A DNA stretch of 64,000 nt from Cladopsammia gracilis. Its lineage: Eukaryota; Cnidaria; Anthozoa; Scleractinia; Dendrophylliidae. Positions 23,231 to 33,181 of the stretch are shown here, one piece after another (within the stretch, counting starts at the first letter, position 1; the number at the start of each line of letters is the position of its first letter). Below the pieces are notes generated by a model. The model saw only the letters and a list, made by a program, of their open reading frames with translations, did not search any database and was not told the DNA's origin. Both the position numbers and the translations under genes were made by a program. The stretch spans positions 248,001-312,000 of the forward strand of contig JAJGOT010000047.1 in NCBI GenBank assembly GCA_022457155.1, in the 5' to 3' direction.

Positions 23231-23646
23231 GGTTGACGAGCTTTGCCGCATCTGATACGGTTAAGTTTGGTGGACGCTAATCAAAGGAAATACTGGCAAT
23301 TTCACCCACGAAGAGAATTTATAATTTTATCAAAATTGATTTTTAAGCCAGTTTGAACTAAACCTAAAAGTTATCGTTTATAGGTCACCAGATTTAAAAC
23401 AAAACTTCATCCAAGTGCACCGACTTAGCCGCAATCTAAGTCGTTTACACGCGAGCCCTGTTAACCCCATAGGGCTACTTGCTTCTTTGCAAAAATTCTA
23501 ATGCTAAACGCTAAAATATTTCACCAAAATGCTCGCAATAATGGTCTTTACCGAATTCAAGTAAGTTATATTAAAAGATAAACATGAAAGTTTGATAATC
23601 GAACTGCGACAAAAGGTGTTTAATTGATTTTCTCTCTGTCACTTAG

Positions 23647-23672
23647 ATTTTTTGTTGGTCTGACCTTGAAGA
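23647..23672 (+). promoter_or_regulatory. Conserved 5' leader and predicted 3' splice site, gene 3
   Basis: TTTTCTCTCTGTCACTTAG is a good pyrimidine-rich acceptor. It is followed by 26 nt with TTGGTCTGACCTTGAAGA and the ATG. A 5'UTR intron is inferred; the upstream donor was not located. Confidence 0.65.
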
Positions 23673-24356
23673 ATGGCGTTACTGTTGGTGATCGCTCTGT
23701 TGTCTGCTACCGGGACCTTAGTCGACTCGGCGAGCAGCATAACTGGCTGTGACCCGTCGAAGTCCGACAATACCACGTGTTATCAGTATGCTTGTGACCA
23801 ACCACCGTGTTCGATCCTGTGTGGTCAGTCGTCATCGTTTGACCGCTGTGTACAGAACTGCAACGGAAGTGAATGCAACACCATGGTTTGCAGCTCGTCG
23901 GTACAGAACTGCCAGCAGAATTGCCAAAATGGAAACTGTACAGAGTATAAGTGCGATGCCACAATGTGCTTTCAGAACTGCAATGATGGTGGGGACTGCG
24001 GGGTCTTGAAGTGCACGAACTCGAACCCCGGCACCTCCTGCGAGCAGTCATCTGGAAAAGAGTTGTACTGTGATTCGGAGGTATGCATTCAAAATTGCAA
24101 CACGAAAAAGTGTAAGATGATCTGCTCATCCAGCGTTAAGAGATGCACACAAAGCTGCCGAATCGGAGGTTGCACCTACCAGTGTGGTGCAGAAACGTGC
24201 AGTCTGACCGATTGCTCTGGGGGTAATTGCACGAAAATCGTGTCACCTACTCAGCCTACTACCAAGCCTAAACCAAACGGGGGCACTGTCACCCATTTTC
24301 AAGTGGTCATCTTTCTTGTTACCGGATTAATGCTCGCAATGGTTGGTTTTATTTAA
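23673..24356 (+). CDS. Cys-rich repeat protein with C-terminal anchor, 227 aa (family member 3)
   Basis: The signal peptide starts MALLLVIALLSATG, with likely cleavage near residue 19. The shared N-terminal block includes DQPPCSILCG and DRCVQNC. Cys spacing then follows the C-x4-C-x3 alternation, for example SEVCIQNCNTKKCKMIC and RCTQSC. The Cys domain ends near residue 185. A short Thr/Pro/Lys stalk follows (QPTTKPKPNGG), then a C-terminal hydrophobic segment (FLVTGLMLAMVGFI) reaching the last residue, as in GPI-attachment signals. It is shorter than the two minus-strand members by loss of several repeat cycles. Nearly identical to the gene at 41409-42152. Function unknown; a cell-surface or mucus-layer role is only a guess. 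Confidence 0.9.
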   Translation: MALLLVIALLSATGTLVDSASSITGCDPSKSDNTTCYQYACDQPPCSILCGQSSSFDRCVQNCNGSECNTMVCSSSVQNCQQNCQNGNCTEYKCDATMCFQNCNDGGDCGVLKCTNSNPGTSCEQSSGKELYCDSEVCIQNCNTKKCKMICSSSVKRCTQSCRIGGCTYQCGAETCSLTDCSGGNCTKIVSPTQPTTKPKPNGGTVTHFQVVIFLVTGLMLAMVGFI

Positions 24357-24383
24357 AAAGAAATAGGCTACCTGACCTCCAAA

Positions 24384-24443
24384 CTTCTTTCATGGTAGTG
24401 ATTTCCTTTGTTTTCTTTTCAGGAATTATTAACGAGTTTAAGA
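24384..24443 (+). repeat. 60-bp motif 3' of gene 3, shared with the gag insertion
   Basis: CATGGTAGTGATTTCCTTTG, then TTTTC, then GGAATTATTAACGAGTTTAA occurs here, at 42181-42240 and, diverged, at 15912-15971. It lies about 30 bp after the stop codon. Confidence 0.85.
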
Positions 24444-24454
24444 ACGTAAAATCC

Positions 24455-24594
24455 CTGTTATTAGCCCCCGTCCGGCGTGCTCCTTATCCCTGTTATTAGT
24501 CCCCGTCCGGCATGTTCCTTATCCCGGTTATTAGTCCCCGTCCGGCGTGTTCCTTATCCCGGTTATTAGCCCCCGTCCGGCATGTTCCTTATCC
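24455..24594. repeat. 35-bp tandem repeat, four units
   Basis: Units beginning CTGTTATTAG or CGGTTATTAG start at 24455, 24490, 24525 and 24560, with part of a fifth at 24595. Each has CCCCGTCCGGC(A/G)TG and CCTTATCCC. The duplicate locus near 42250 has only about one and a half units. Confidence 0.95.
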
Positions 24595-25034
24595 CGGTTA
24601 TACCCTCCTGATTATTAGCTCCAATCTCCGGATAAGAGCCCAACGCATTTTTCTCGGAATGAATGGTTTACTGACTCAATGTTGTATATTTATACTAAAG
24701 ACTAGTTAAGGAAATTCGTACGTAGAAATTTAACAACTGGTTCTATGTACAGAGTAAAAAGACGAGTACATGAGTCTAAGTAAACGCAGTTCAGAACGTT
24801 TTTCTTTTCCTTTTTCATGCCTGTCACAAGCTTTCCCAGATCGGGAATAGCTGCTACAGGTTATACACCCTCCCTCCAAGAACCTCAGTGCTCATAACCG
24901 GGAGTTTGACGTTATTATATTTGTTTTATATTTCTGTTACCTAACATTGTGATTTAACGAGTGTAGCATTTATCACTAGTATTTATAACAGCTAGAATTT
25001 TCACGTAATCAAATTTAATAGCGCGAGCGTGCTT

Positions 25035-25069
<35 letters not shown>

Positions 25070-25110
25070 ACTAACACCTCGAGAAACACCGCGTTGATAA
25101 TGTTATAAAA
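24595..25110. other. Non-coding, nothing recognised
   Basis: AT-rich sequence. The part from about 25015 (GAGCGTGCTTCATATTC, GAGCACGCTAATGACG) resembles sequence near 50105 and may belong to the foldback family that follows. Confidence 0.45.
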
Positions 25111-25295
25111 TAATTAGTTCATGCTGCAGCTGTGCGTATGTCGAGATATTGAGCAGTTGGGAAGTTTGGAGAGCACTCAAGAGGATAGAGTTGCACTCGG
25201 CTGCGCCTCGTGCAACTCTTACGCCTCTTTCGTGCTCTCCAAACTTCCCGCGTGCTCAATATCTCGACATACGCACGCTGACGCATGAACTAATT
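25111..25295. repeat. Foldback repeat, copy 1 (GGAAGTTTGGAGAGCACT family)
   Basis: Arms of about 75 bp pair TTAGTTCATGC, GTGCGTATGTCGAGATATTG and GGGAAGTTTGGAGAGCACTC with their complements. The same family occurs at 50362-50519. Confidence 0.85.
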
Positions 25296-25670
25296 GTTAA
25301 ATGACCCAGTAGTTGACTTGATCGCCATCAAGAGAATAATAAACAAACTGATCCACTCCTTTTTAGTGCAAATGTGTTTGGCATTTTAACCCATTCACCC
25401 CAGAGTCAATGATGGAGACAAATACAGTCACCTCTCTCTGAGACGGACACCGTGTCCGGCTTATAGAGAGTCGAGGTAACGTGACATTAGTAATTCTGAG
25501 ATAATAAAGCTGAACATGTGCACAATGAATACACGTCGGTTTTAAGTCTGTTTAAAGTCGTCGTCTTAAGTAAAAAGCTACAAACTGGAACAATAACAGT
25601 ATTAGAAAAGTGCACTCGTTTGTTCATTACAATCAAATAAACGTCTTGTTTTAAAGGAGTCACGTATTTG
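25296..25670. other. Non-coding, nothing recognised
   Basis: No gene or clear repeat is visible. Confidence 0.45.
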
Positions 25671-26095
25671 GCCCGGGGGGGGGGGGGGTTGGGGGTACTC
25701 CTCGAAAATTTAGGGGTGGGGGGTGTGCGGCACGCTTCTTAAACCCCTTACCGTATTTCAGACCAAAATATGCGATTTTCCCCACCCTATTTCAAACCTG
25801 ACCCAAAATTTGATGCCCTATTTCAGACCAGACCCTTGGATTGATACCTGCCCAGGAACCCCAGGAAGTGCTTCCGTTTGCGTAAATAATTCCCGATGTT
25901 AATCAAACCACATTTCTCAAGGGATGAAAAAAGTAGCTTCTAAAAACCATAACCAATTCCAGACCAGAGTGCACTAACCATACCCTATTTCAGACCAAAA
26001 TGGTCAAAATCTATACCCTATTTCAGACCAAAACGGCTTGAAAACCATACCCTTTATAGCTTATATAAGGGAGCACCCCCCCCTCCTTCCCGGGC
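25671..26095. mobile_element. GC-ended repeat with CCCTATTTCAGACC iterations
   Basis: The ends GCCCGGGGGG and TTCCCGGGC are inverted, with GGGGGTACTCC near the left and GGGAGCACCCCC near the right. CCCTATTTCAGACCA recurs at least five times inside. The target duplication is unresolved. Confidence 0.6.
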
Positions 26096-26794
26096 TTTTT
26101 TGCATGGTACCATTTGTTTTTCAGTGTTTTACAAAATATAATTTGGGATTTTCTCGCCGTATCTAGATGAAAATTCTTACCAAGGCAATATCAGAAAAAG
26201 AACCACTTCTTCAGGGTTTTCAGTAACATTTTAACCCTTTACTTCCTAAGGCGAATGCCATTTTTTTCCAAATTGACAAGGAGTAATGCTATGTCCATGT
26301 ATGATATACCATTTTAAAGCTATTTATCAGTGTATTGCATAAAACATATCAGCATCTGTGAAGGAAGTTATGGTTTTGATAAAAATGGGTTTTAAACGTA
26401 AAAATAGAAAAGTTCAATAACATCGTACTCTTCATATATATTAGTTACACCCTTTAACTATAGCTCATTTTGAAGCTTTTAATTCATAGATTAATATGAG
26501 ATAAGACTTGGACTACAAATGTGTAAGGAAAGAAATGTTGAAAAGTTGTAGGGGTGGTCAACCATGCCATGTATAGGAGGGGGTCATGATTTTATGCCTT
26601 TGTTGGGTAGATCTTTTCAAGATGATTTTGGTGGCAACAGTTCATAGAAATCTACCAAATATTGAGCAAGTTATGGCATTATGCGCCAATTGACTGCAAA
26701 GGCACGAATTTTTAGGGGGTTCCGGGGGCATGCGCCCCCGGGATAATGCCCCCCCGGGATATTTTTGAAATTGGACTCTCTGAAACGCCATTTC
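26096..26794. other. Non-coding, nothing recognised
   Basis: AT-rich; GGGGGCATGCGCCCCCGGG near 26724 is a small palindrome. No gene. Confidence 0.45.
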
Positions 26795-27284
26795 CTTTAA
26801 GGTGGTTCCCAACAGTTTCTAGCACTTTCCAAGACTTAGATTTTGATGGGTCATTAAAACCACTCTTTATCAGTTGGTGCTACAATCATGATATCAAACG
26901 AATGCCCAATGATTGCCCAATGATCCGAGCCACCTTAAGTTTTCGAAAATTTAAGGTGGCTTGGAACCCCACCGACAGAATTTTTTTAAACTTTGCCAAA
27001 AGTTGCATCTTATCCTACTGATCAAAATAAGACAATAAAAAATGGGGTTCACCGAGTCATTTTTTGGTAATTAACACTTAAAGCTAAAATTAAGGGTGTT
27101 TTTAGCACGTTATACTGTTCCTATAGTAACATATCGTGTCAAAAATGATAACGTGTTCACCAATCATTGGGCATTCGTTTGATATCATGATTGTAGTATC
27201 AACTGATGATAAACAGTGGTTATAATGACCCATCAAATTCTAAGTCTTAAAAAGTGCTGGAAACTGTTGAGAGCCACCTTAAGG
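26795..27284. mobile_element. Long-armed MITE (TTAAGGTGGTTCCCAAC family)
   Basis: The left arm (about 26798-26915) and right arm (about 27160-27284) are inverted copies over about 118 bp. Shared words include CAATCATGATATCAAACGA and ATGCCCAATGATTG. A second CCACCTTAAG/AATTTAAGGTGG junction inside (26930-26960) suggests one copy landed within another. Confidence 0.85.
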
Positions 27285-28167
27285 CATTAAAATGCTCACA
27301 AAAAATTAAATCAATTACTTGGCAATTATGATAATTATCAGTCTGCAGGCGTCTGTTTTCAGTAGATTCTAATGAAATCATAGTGTAAAGTAAGCAATTT
27401 AAGGCTCAACTATATCCTTGATAAACAAGTACAAAATCATCCGATTTATTTACTCTTGAGAAATTAATTATTCCATGTGAAAGTACCGGACCTTACATGT
27501 CAAACGACAGGACGTTATGTCCGGCCTGTGCCCTCAAACGAAACCCCTGCTTCTTTCATATGTTTTATGCATAGCCTCTTACAACAAAGATCCAATGCTT
27601 GTACTAGTATTCATAATTTTATTTTTACCGAGGCAAGTGCCATGGTGTTCCCAAGCTCCAGAGGTCCGTTCTCTAAATATCAGGAGTAAAATTAACCGCA
27701 CAAACTCGGCGCGTTGCGCCTCGTCGCGGCTTCGCCGCTTGCACTTCGATTTTCACTATCGATTCGCTATCGATTCGCTATCGATTCGATTCACTCATGG
27801 ACGTCAATGTGTGTTCCCTCCTCCCCTTAAAAAGCCTCGGAGTCAAGCAAGAATTTTAATAAATTGAAAGTGACCTATGAAATAAACAAACGAAATAACA
27901 GAATGGTGATTACAGCTTTTAATATACAGTCAATAATTTGTAAACTATGTAAACTTGATTAATATTAATGATATTAAAATGCGCGCAGACACCCCAACAA
28001 GGTGGACACCTCTCTATGGCGGGCATCAGTGGTTGGCCTCTCCCAGGCGAATTTTCTCGCCTTGCGCAAACAGTTTGTTAATTGGTACGGTGCCATTTGT
28101 AAAGTGGTGAAAGTATAGTTGTCGATCTGTTGACCATGTAAGCTGCATGTGTAAAACCAGGACTGAG

Positions 28168-28204
28168 CCTGTTAGTAATAGGGCCTAACCCTATTACTAA
28201 TAGG
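28168..28204. repeat. Perfect 12-bp hairpin
   Basis: TTAGTAATAGGG and CCCTATTACTAA pair around a five-base loop; CCT/AGG extends it past one mismatch. Confidence 0.85.
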
Positions 28205-29730
28205 TTCCAGGTTGAACTTATAGAATCGATTTCCTCATCGATTGGGAAAAGGTGCAGGGGTGAAGTTACAGTCAAGGCTCTCGTAAGCGACCACCTTGTG
28301 AATATGAAAAATGTGGTCGTAACTGGAGCAGCTAGAGTCACTAGATGAAATAGAGCTGGTCTTTTAGAAAAACTTTCAACTACAAAGTTTTACTGATAAT
28401 GTCAGTAATTGGGGTTTCATGAGGGGGGCAAGCACCTCGGAATCAGCTGCCTTCCACCACAAAATCGGCAACAACCCTAACTGAATTATGTTCTCGCATT
28501 AAGTGCAACGCATGCTAATGAAGTTCTACAGATACTCCCCTGTCAGTATGTCTATTAAGTTATTTGTTGGATTTTTGAAAACCGTGTCACCCTGAGTAAG
28601 CGGCTGGGAGTGTTTTTCGCCTTGTTTTTTTGTCGTTCAAAAATTGTCTAAAGTCCACAATATAAAAACAAAAAGCTGTTGCTAGTCTTTTTTCTCTCGC
28701 TCTCGCTCCCCTTTCTTTCTCTTTGCCGTGATTTTCGGGCTGATCGGGATCATAAAAACCCTTGTTTGAGCGTAGTTTGTAGTGAAATTGCTATAATTTT
28801 CATCAACCATGTTTTCAAAAATTCAGCTATTTATATTTCATATCTATTTCAAAGCGCACCCGAGCGCTTGATAGCTATATATTACGCTTTATAGCTATAA
28901 AATAATAATATAATTTGAAATAAAAAACCCAAAAACAAATTGAGTCGTTTTGGAACGGATTTGCATCAGAGCGAAGACGGTTTGTCCGTGCGGTTTGAAA
29001 ATATAATCGCAAAACACGAGTTTAGCCAGTTAAAAGGGGCACTGTTCCGCCGAAACAGCAAAATTTCGCTTAGCTTATTTTCACGTTATATCACCAAATA
29101 CCACCAAATATACAACTTAGCTGGATAAAAAGATTATATAGAGCAAAAAAGAAGTAGTAGTTTGGAGATAAAGTGCAGGATTGTAAGTGCTTAAGAAATG
29201 CAGAAACAAATTTGACTGCTTAGTGTACGAAATGCTTTTTATAAGAACTTTAAAGCCAAATCTCAACGTGCAATCAGACTCCATTCGTGCGAAAGTATTC
29301 TTATAATCTTCGCACCCTCTTATGTTATTCTTCGCGCCAAAACCGCTTTAATGCTGTAATTTGCATGATCTTTTTATATTTTCCTTGATAATGGAGTCAT
29401 GATTACTCCGAAACGTCGGATTTTATCGTTCGTTTTTACAGTTTTATGTTTTAAGAAATCTCTTTTAATACGAATTGTAAGGATTGAAGTGGATTACAGT
29501 TCTTGAAATTTGATTTATTGACAGGCGGTCAAGAAATCAAACTTGCCATTCTTGTGAAATTTCGACTTTTCTAGCCTTTATTTTGTCTGTTTAGTTTATA
29601 TTTCTTTGCTTTCATAACTTTTTTTGTGATGTTTTCTTCCAATTTCAAGGTAATAAAGTATAATCATGACAACACGGTATATCAGCCGGGACAGTGCCCC
29701 TTTAACGTCATGCGTAACTTAATGTATTAA

Positions 29731-29779
29731 CCAACCCCCCCTCCCCCCCTCCCTCCCCCCCCTTCCCCCCCCCCCCCCC
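29731..29779. repeat. C-rich low-complexity tract
   Basis: Runs of C broken by single or double T. Confidence 0.95.
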
Positions 29780-30271
29780 GGAGCAAGTCTCGGCTTTCAA
29801 TTAGCAAAATACTCGCTCCTGCAACTTCTGGGAAATCGTCAGCTGACTAATTTTACGAATAAAAACTCAAAATAATTTTAAATCTAAGACTTGGTCAGCT
29901 CTGGTGAAGACTTGCAAACCATTTTTCACTTCATTTAATCTGATCTCAAGTCTCCTTTCTAGTGAATTTAGCCGTAAGTAATCCAGCATAGGAAGTCTAG
30001 GAAAACACATTCGATACGTAATCTGGAAAGCTCGCGCCTTCATAAGCCTCGAATATCGAGTGACATGACATTGTACAAACTTATCATATACCTACTGACT
30101 GTACAAAATTACCATGGCGTTATTGACATTAGTTTCTTTAGCTGAAAGAAACATTAGCCTGACGTATTATTCATGTCAACCCTTTTCTTTGGCAAGTATA
30201 GGCTCTTTTTTATCGCTCATCAAACTTCATTGTCTTAAAGGGAATAATTATGTCACCATTTTTATTGTTAC

Positions 30272-30895
30272 TTTAAGGTAATTCCCTGGAAAAAGAATCT
30301 GTCATAGATTTGTAATGAAACTTGGCACAAATATTGAACAAGTCATGAAGTTTCCAAAATTGCAACAAAAATGAGGGGTCACCGTGCTCGTTTTAGTGGT
30401 ATACTGCTGACGAATACAGTGTTTAAAGGCATTTTCAGGCAATAACCGCGTGAAGCTAATATGCTCAATATTTCCACTGCATATTGATATTTCGCGCATA
30501 AGTTGACTTTATACATATGTATAATCGTCCGTATCATAGAAAACGTATCCAAAAAGCTTCAAATTTACTGAACACTCGAACAGTAGACGGTTGCTTGGTG
30601 TGCGGTCCTCTACCCAAAATGGCTTTCTTCGTAGGATTTCTATAAACTGTGCAAAATCTGATCATAGATTTTTTGCTCACTTTTTAAATTTGCGTTGGGA
30701 ACACTGTCCTGATTCAATTTATGCAGTATAAAATGGGGGTCACCGTGCTCGATTTTGCGCTAGCGCTCACAGAGTCCTTTTCTATCGTGGGAAAGGCCGG
30801 CTTTCCTCACAAAAGCCGCCATTTTTTTCAATCTGATGTCGCAATGTTTATGCGCAGTAGGGATGCGCAGTGCAAAACCAGGGAATCACCTTAAA
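30272..30895. mobile_element. MITE with TTTAAGGTAATTCCCTGG ends
   Basis: The ends TTTAAGGTAATTCCCTGG and CCAGGGAATCACCTTAAA are inverted copies with one mismatch, 624 bp apart. GGGGTCACCGTGCTCG occurs twice inside in direct orientation (near 30375 and 30735). No coding frame. Confidence 0.75.
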
Positions 30896-31060
30896 AAGCA
30901 GTGGATACCCAAATAATGTTCCAGTTTTGTTTAAAATTATTCATCTCGGCTCTTAGAGCAAAAAAATATTAAACTTTAAACAGCTGGAGAAAACTCGCTA
31001 AAACCAGCTCTGATTATGGTTTATTCTCCCTTCGAAAATTCACTTGATATCTTAAGTCCC

Positions 31061-31153
31061 GTTTACACAGGCGATTTTTTGTGAAATTTTTGTCGAACTT
31101 TTCGGTGCAATTTTTGTCGCGCGAAAATTGCATCTCCAAATCGTCTGTGTAAA
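31061..31153. repeat. Short foldback repeat
   Basis: GTTTACACAGGCGATTTTT pairs imperfectly with AATCGTCTGTGTAAAG. Internal AATTTTTGTCG words repeat. Confidence 0.65.
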
Positions 31154-31384
31154 GTAGCGGCGATTTCAGTGCGATTTGGGAGCGATTTGTCGAGCGATGG
31201 TGTTTTGACCTCAAAACGCCAAAATCCTTATAAAAATTTCAACTTTAATGTTGGACATCAATTCGGACATAGCGTAGTTTGGTAAAAGAGGTGTCCAACA
31301 TCGATGTAACAATTACTTGACATATACATTTTGGTCGACGCCACCAACATCATGATTTTTTTAAAAATAATTTTACATGTACAA

Positions 31385-31450
31385 AATGAAAGCAAGATTA
31401 AGAGGCCAAAACATTAAGGACCCCATCTGGGGTGGAGCAGTAGCAATACC
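31385..31450 (-). pseudogene. Detached tail of a Cys-rich family gene
   Basis: On the minus strand it encodes a PP(Q)MG-type tail followed by hydrophobic residues. The DNA matches 31684-31750 (AGCAAGATTAAGAG, then TTAAGGACCC and TCTGG.GTGGAGCAGTAGCA). It is a second copy of the C-terminal coding end of the neighbouring pseudogene. Confidence 0.6.
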
Positions 31451-31683
31451 CTATGTATGCCCGTTGAGCATTGCTAAAGTTTACACCACTCAATCACAAG
31501 TTGCAAGAGTATGTCAATTCTTTTTCAACGAACAACGCACCATTTATTAACTATGACAGTAAGTTCTGATTTCATCTTTAATCAAAGTTCATCGTTATCA
31601 ACTTCAAGTGTGTGATAGATAAAACGCGCACTTTCCAATTAAATGGATGTTATCATTGTTTTTTTTCTGTCAGGATTTTACAT

Positions 31684-31976
31684 CTAAACAATAAGAGCAA
31701 GATTAAGAGCTCCAAAAATTAAGGACCCATCTGGAGTGGAGCAGTAGCATTACCATTTATAGTTATAGCAACATTCGTGGTAACATTAGTACGTTTTAAT
31801 TTATTGTATGCTTCCTGGGTACAACTCTTCACTCCGAAGGGACAAGTCATGTTACAATCGCTACTGAAACAAGACCAGCTGCAATTCGTGGTATTGGAGA
31901 CCATGGATTCACAGGTGCCCAGCGACCTGTTATTACATTGGACGAGCAGCTCATGATACACCGCCCCGTGAAACAA
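31684..31976 (-). pseudogene. Fragment of a Cys-rich repeat gene
   Basis: One repeat cycle is kept: SWSCFSSDCNMTCPFGVKSCTQEAY, closest to the last cycles of the gene at 1852-3006. The tail APLQMG also matches APLQIG of that gene. A stop then falls just before the hydrophobic tail (LELLILLLLF), which remains readable after it. No signal peptide or N-terminal block is present. A solitary degenerate copy. Confidence 0.75.
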
Positions 31977-32102
31977 ATTTGGTCACACGCACGTCGTTAC
32001 AATCCATAGATGTACTGTTAAAGCTAAAAAATCTTGAAATAGTATAGGTAAAAACGGCAAACTGATCCTTACGGCAAGGAGAAGAGATTGCGACGGAAGT
32101 GA

Positions 32103-32155
<53 letters not shown>
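32103..32155. repeat. (AAT)n microsatellite
   Basis: About 17 AAT units at the left edge of a large palindrome; a shorter AAT tract lies at its right edge (32679-32695). Confidence 0.97.
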
Positions 32156-32156
<1 letters not shown>

Positions 32157-32170
32157 TTTTTAGTAAAAGA

Positions 32171-32679
32171 TTTTGCTATAAAAATGAGCGATAAAAAAAT
32201 TACGACGTTTCGACCTCTCCGAGGTCATTTTCAAGTGGATGTAAAAATACAGAATTAGCATAAATATATTACAGTATAAAAACATAAGAATGTAGAGAAC
32301 GCTAAAATGTGGTAAAATATGTAAACATAGGTGATAAAAATTACATAAAAACAATTAAACTAATAAATAAATAAAACCAAGCGTTTTAACGCTTAGTTTT
32401 ATTTATTTATTAGTTTAATTGTTTTTAACGTTTTAACGCTTGGTTTTAACGTTTTAAAGCGTTTTAACGCTTGGTTTTATTTATTTATTAGTTTAATTGT
32501 TTTTATGTAATTTTTATCACCTATGTTTACATATTTTACCACATTTTAGCGTTCTCTACATTCTTATGTTTTTATACTGTAATATATTTATGCTAATTCT
32601 GTATTTTTACATCCACTTGAAAATGACCTCGGAGAGGTCGAAACGTCGTAATTTTTTATCGCTTATTTTTATAGCAAAA
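32171..32679. repeat. Large palindrome with about 220-bp arms
   Basis: 32171-32394 and about 32459-32679 are nearly perfect inverted copies; each contains a T-rich frame that reads identically on opposite strands. The centre holds repeated GTTTTAACGCTTGGTTTTA blocks. Each arm carries GACCTCGGAGAGGTCGAAAC followed by GTCGTAA. Confidence 0.9.
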
Positions 32680-33181
32680 TAATAATAATAATAAAAAAAA
32701 CAGTTGTCCTACGTATTTCGACTCCTAATACCTAAATCAAAAGAAACCGAAGACTTTATGATAGTGCATCTGCTAATGAACACATTCATTTCCCTCTTTA
32801 CTACAATTAACCGAATACCTCCCAATAGTGATTTTTTAGAGCAATTAAGGCGGGGGTCTACCTGAATTGAAATATCTCGCTCACGTTTCAAGCAATCCCA
32901 GAACCCTTCACTCATATCATGAATCTTTGTTGTGGGATGTTTTGTAAATTTTTGGGTGATTTTTGGGTATTTTGGGTAGGAAATAGTTTTTCTCAAAGGA
33001 TTTGTAAAAAATTTAGAGAAATAAGAAATATTGAAGATTTAGTGAAGTTTTAAAATTAGAATTTGTAGTTAATAATTAATAGACGGACACCAAGTTAGTC
33101 CACTAGCCACCTGGGGTGCTCTTACGTGGGTATCGACTGTCTGTTGGTGTTCCAAAAATCATTTTCTTTCTCATATCCCTT
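32680..33181. other. Non-coding, nothing recognised
   Basis: No gene or delimited repeat is visible. Confidence 0.45.

Larger units (their letters stand above)
23231..24510 (+). repeat. Segmental duplication, copy A (holds a Cys-rich gene)
   Basis: The sequence from GGTTGACGAGCTTTGCC through the gene to the TCCCTGTTATTAG block matches 40949-42300 with few substitutions and small indels, including flanking non-coding DNA. Both copies are in the same orientation about 17.7 kb apart. Confidence 0.95.
27285..30271. other. Non-coding, no gene recognised
   Basis: No protein-like frame was found. CGATTCGCTAT is tandemly repeated three times near 27757-27790. Other contents are the hairpin at 28168, a GAAACGTCGG hammerhead-like motif near 29388-29425, and the C-rich tract at 29731. 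Confidence 0.5.

Noticed and set aside
32160..32682. Two identical 53-residue T-rich frames on opposite strands
   Set aside because: They are the two arms of one palindrome, with no coding-like composition.
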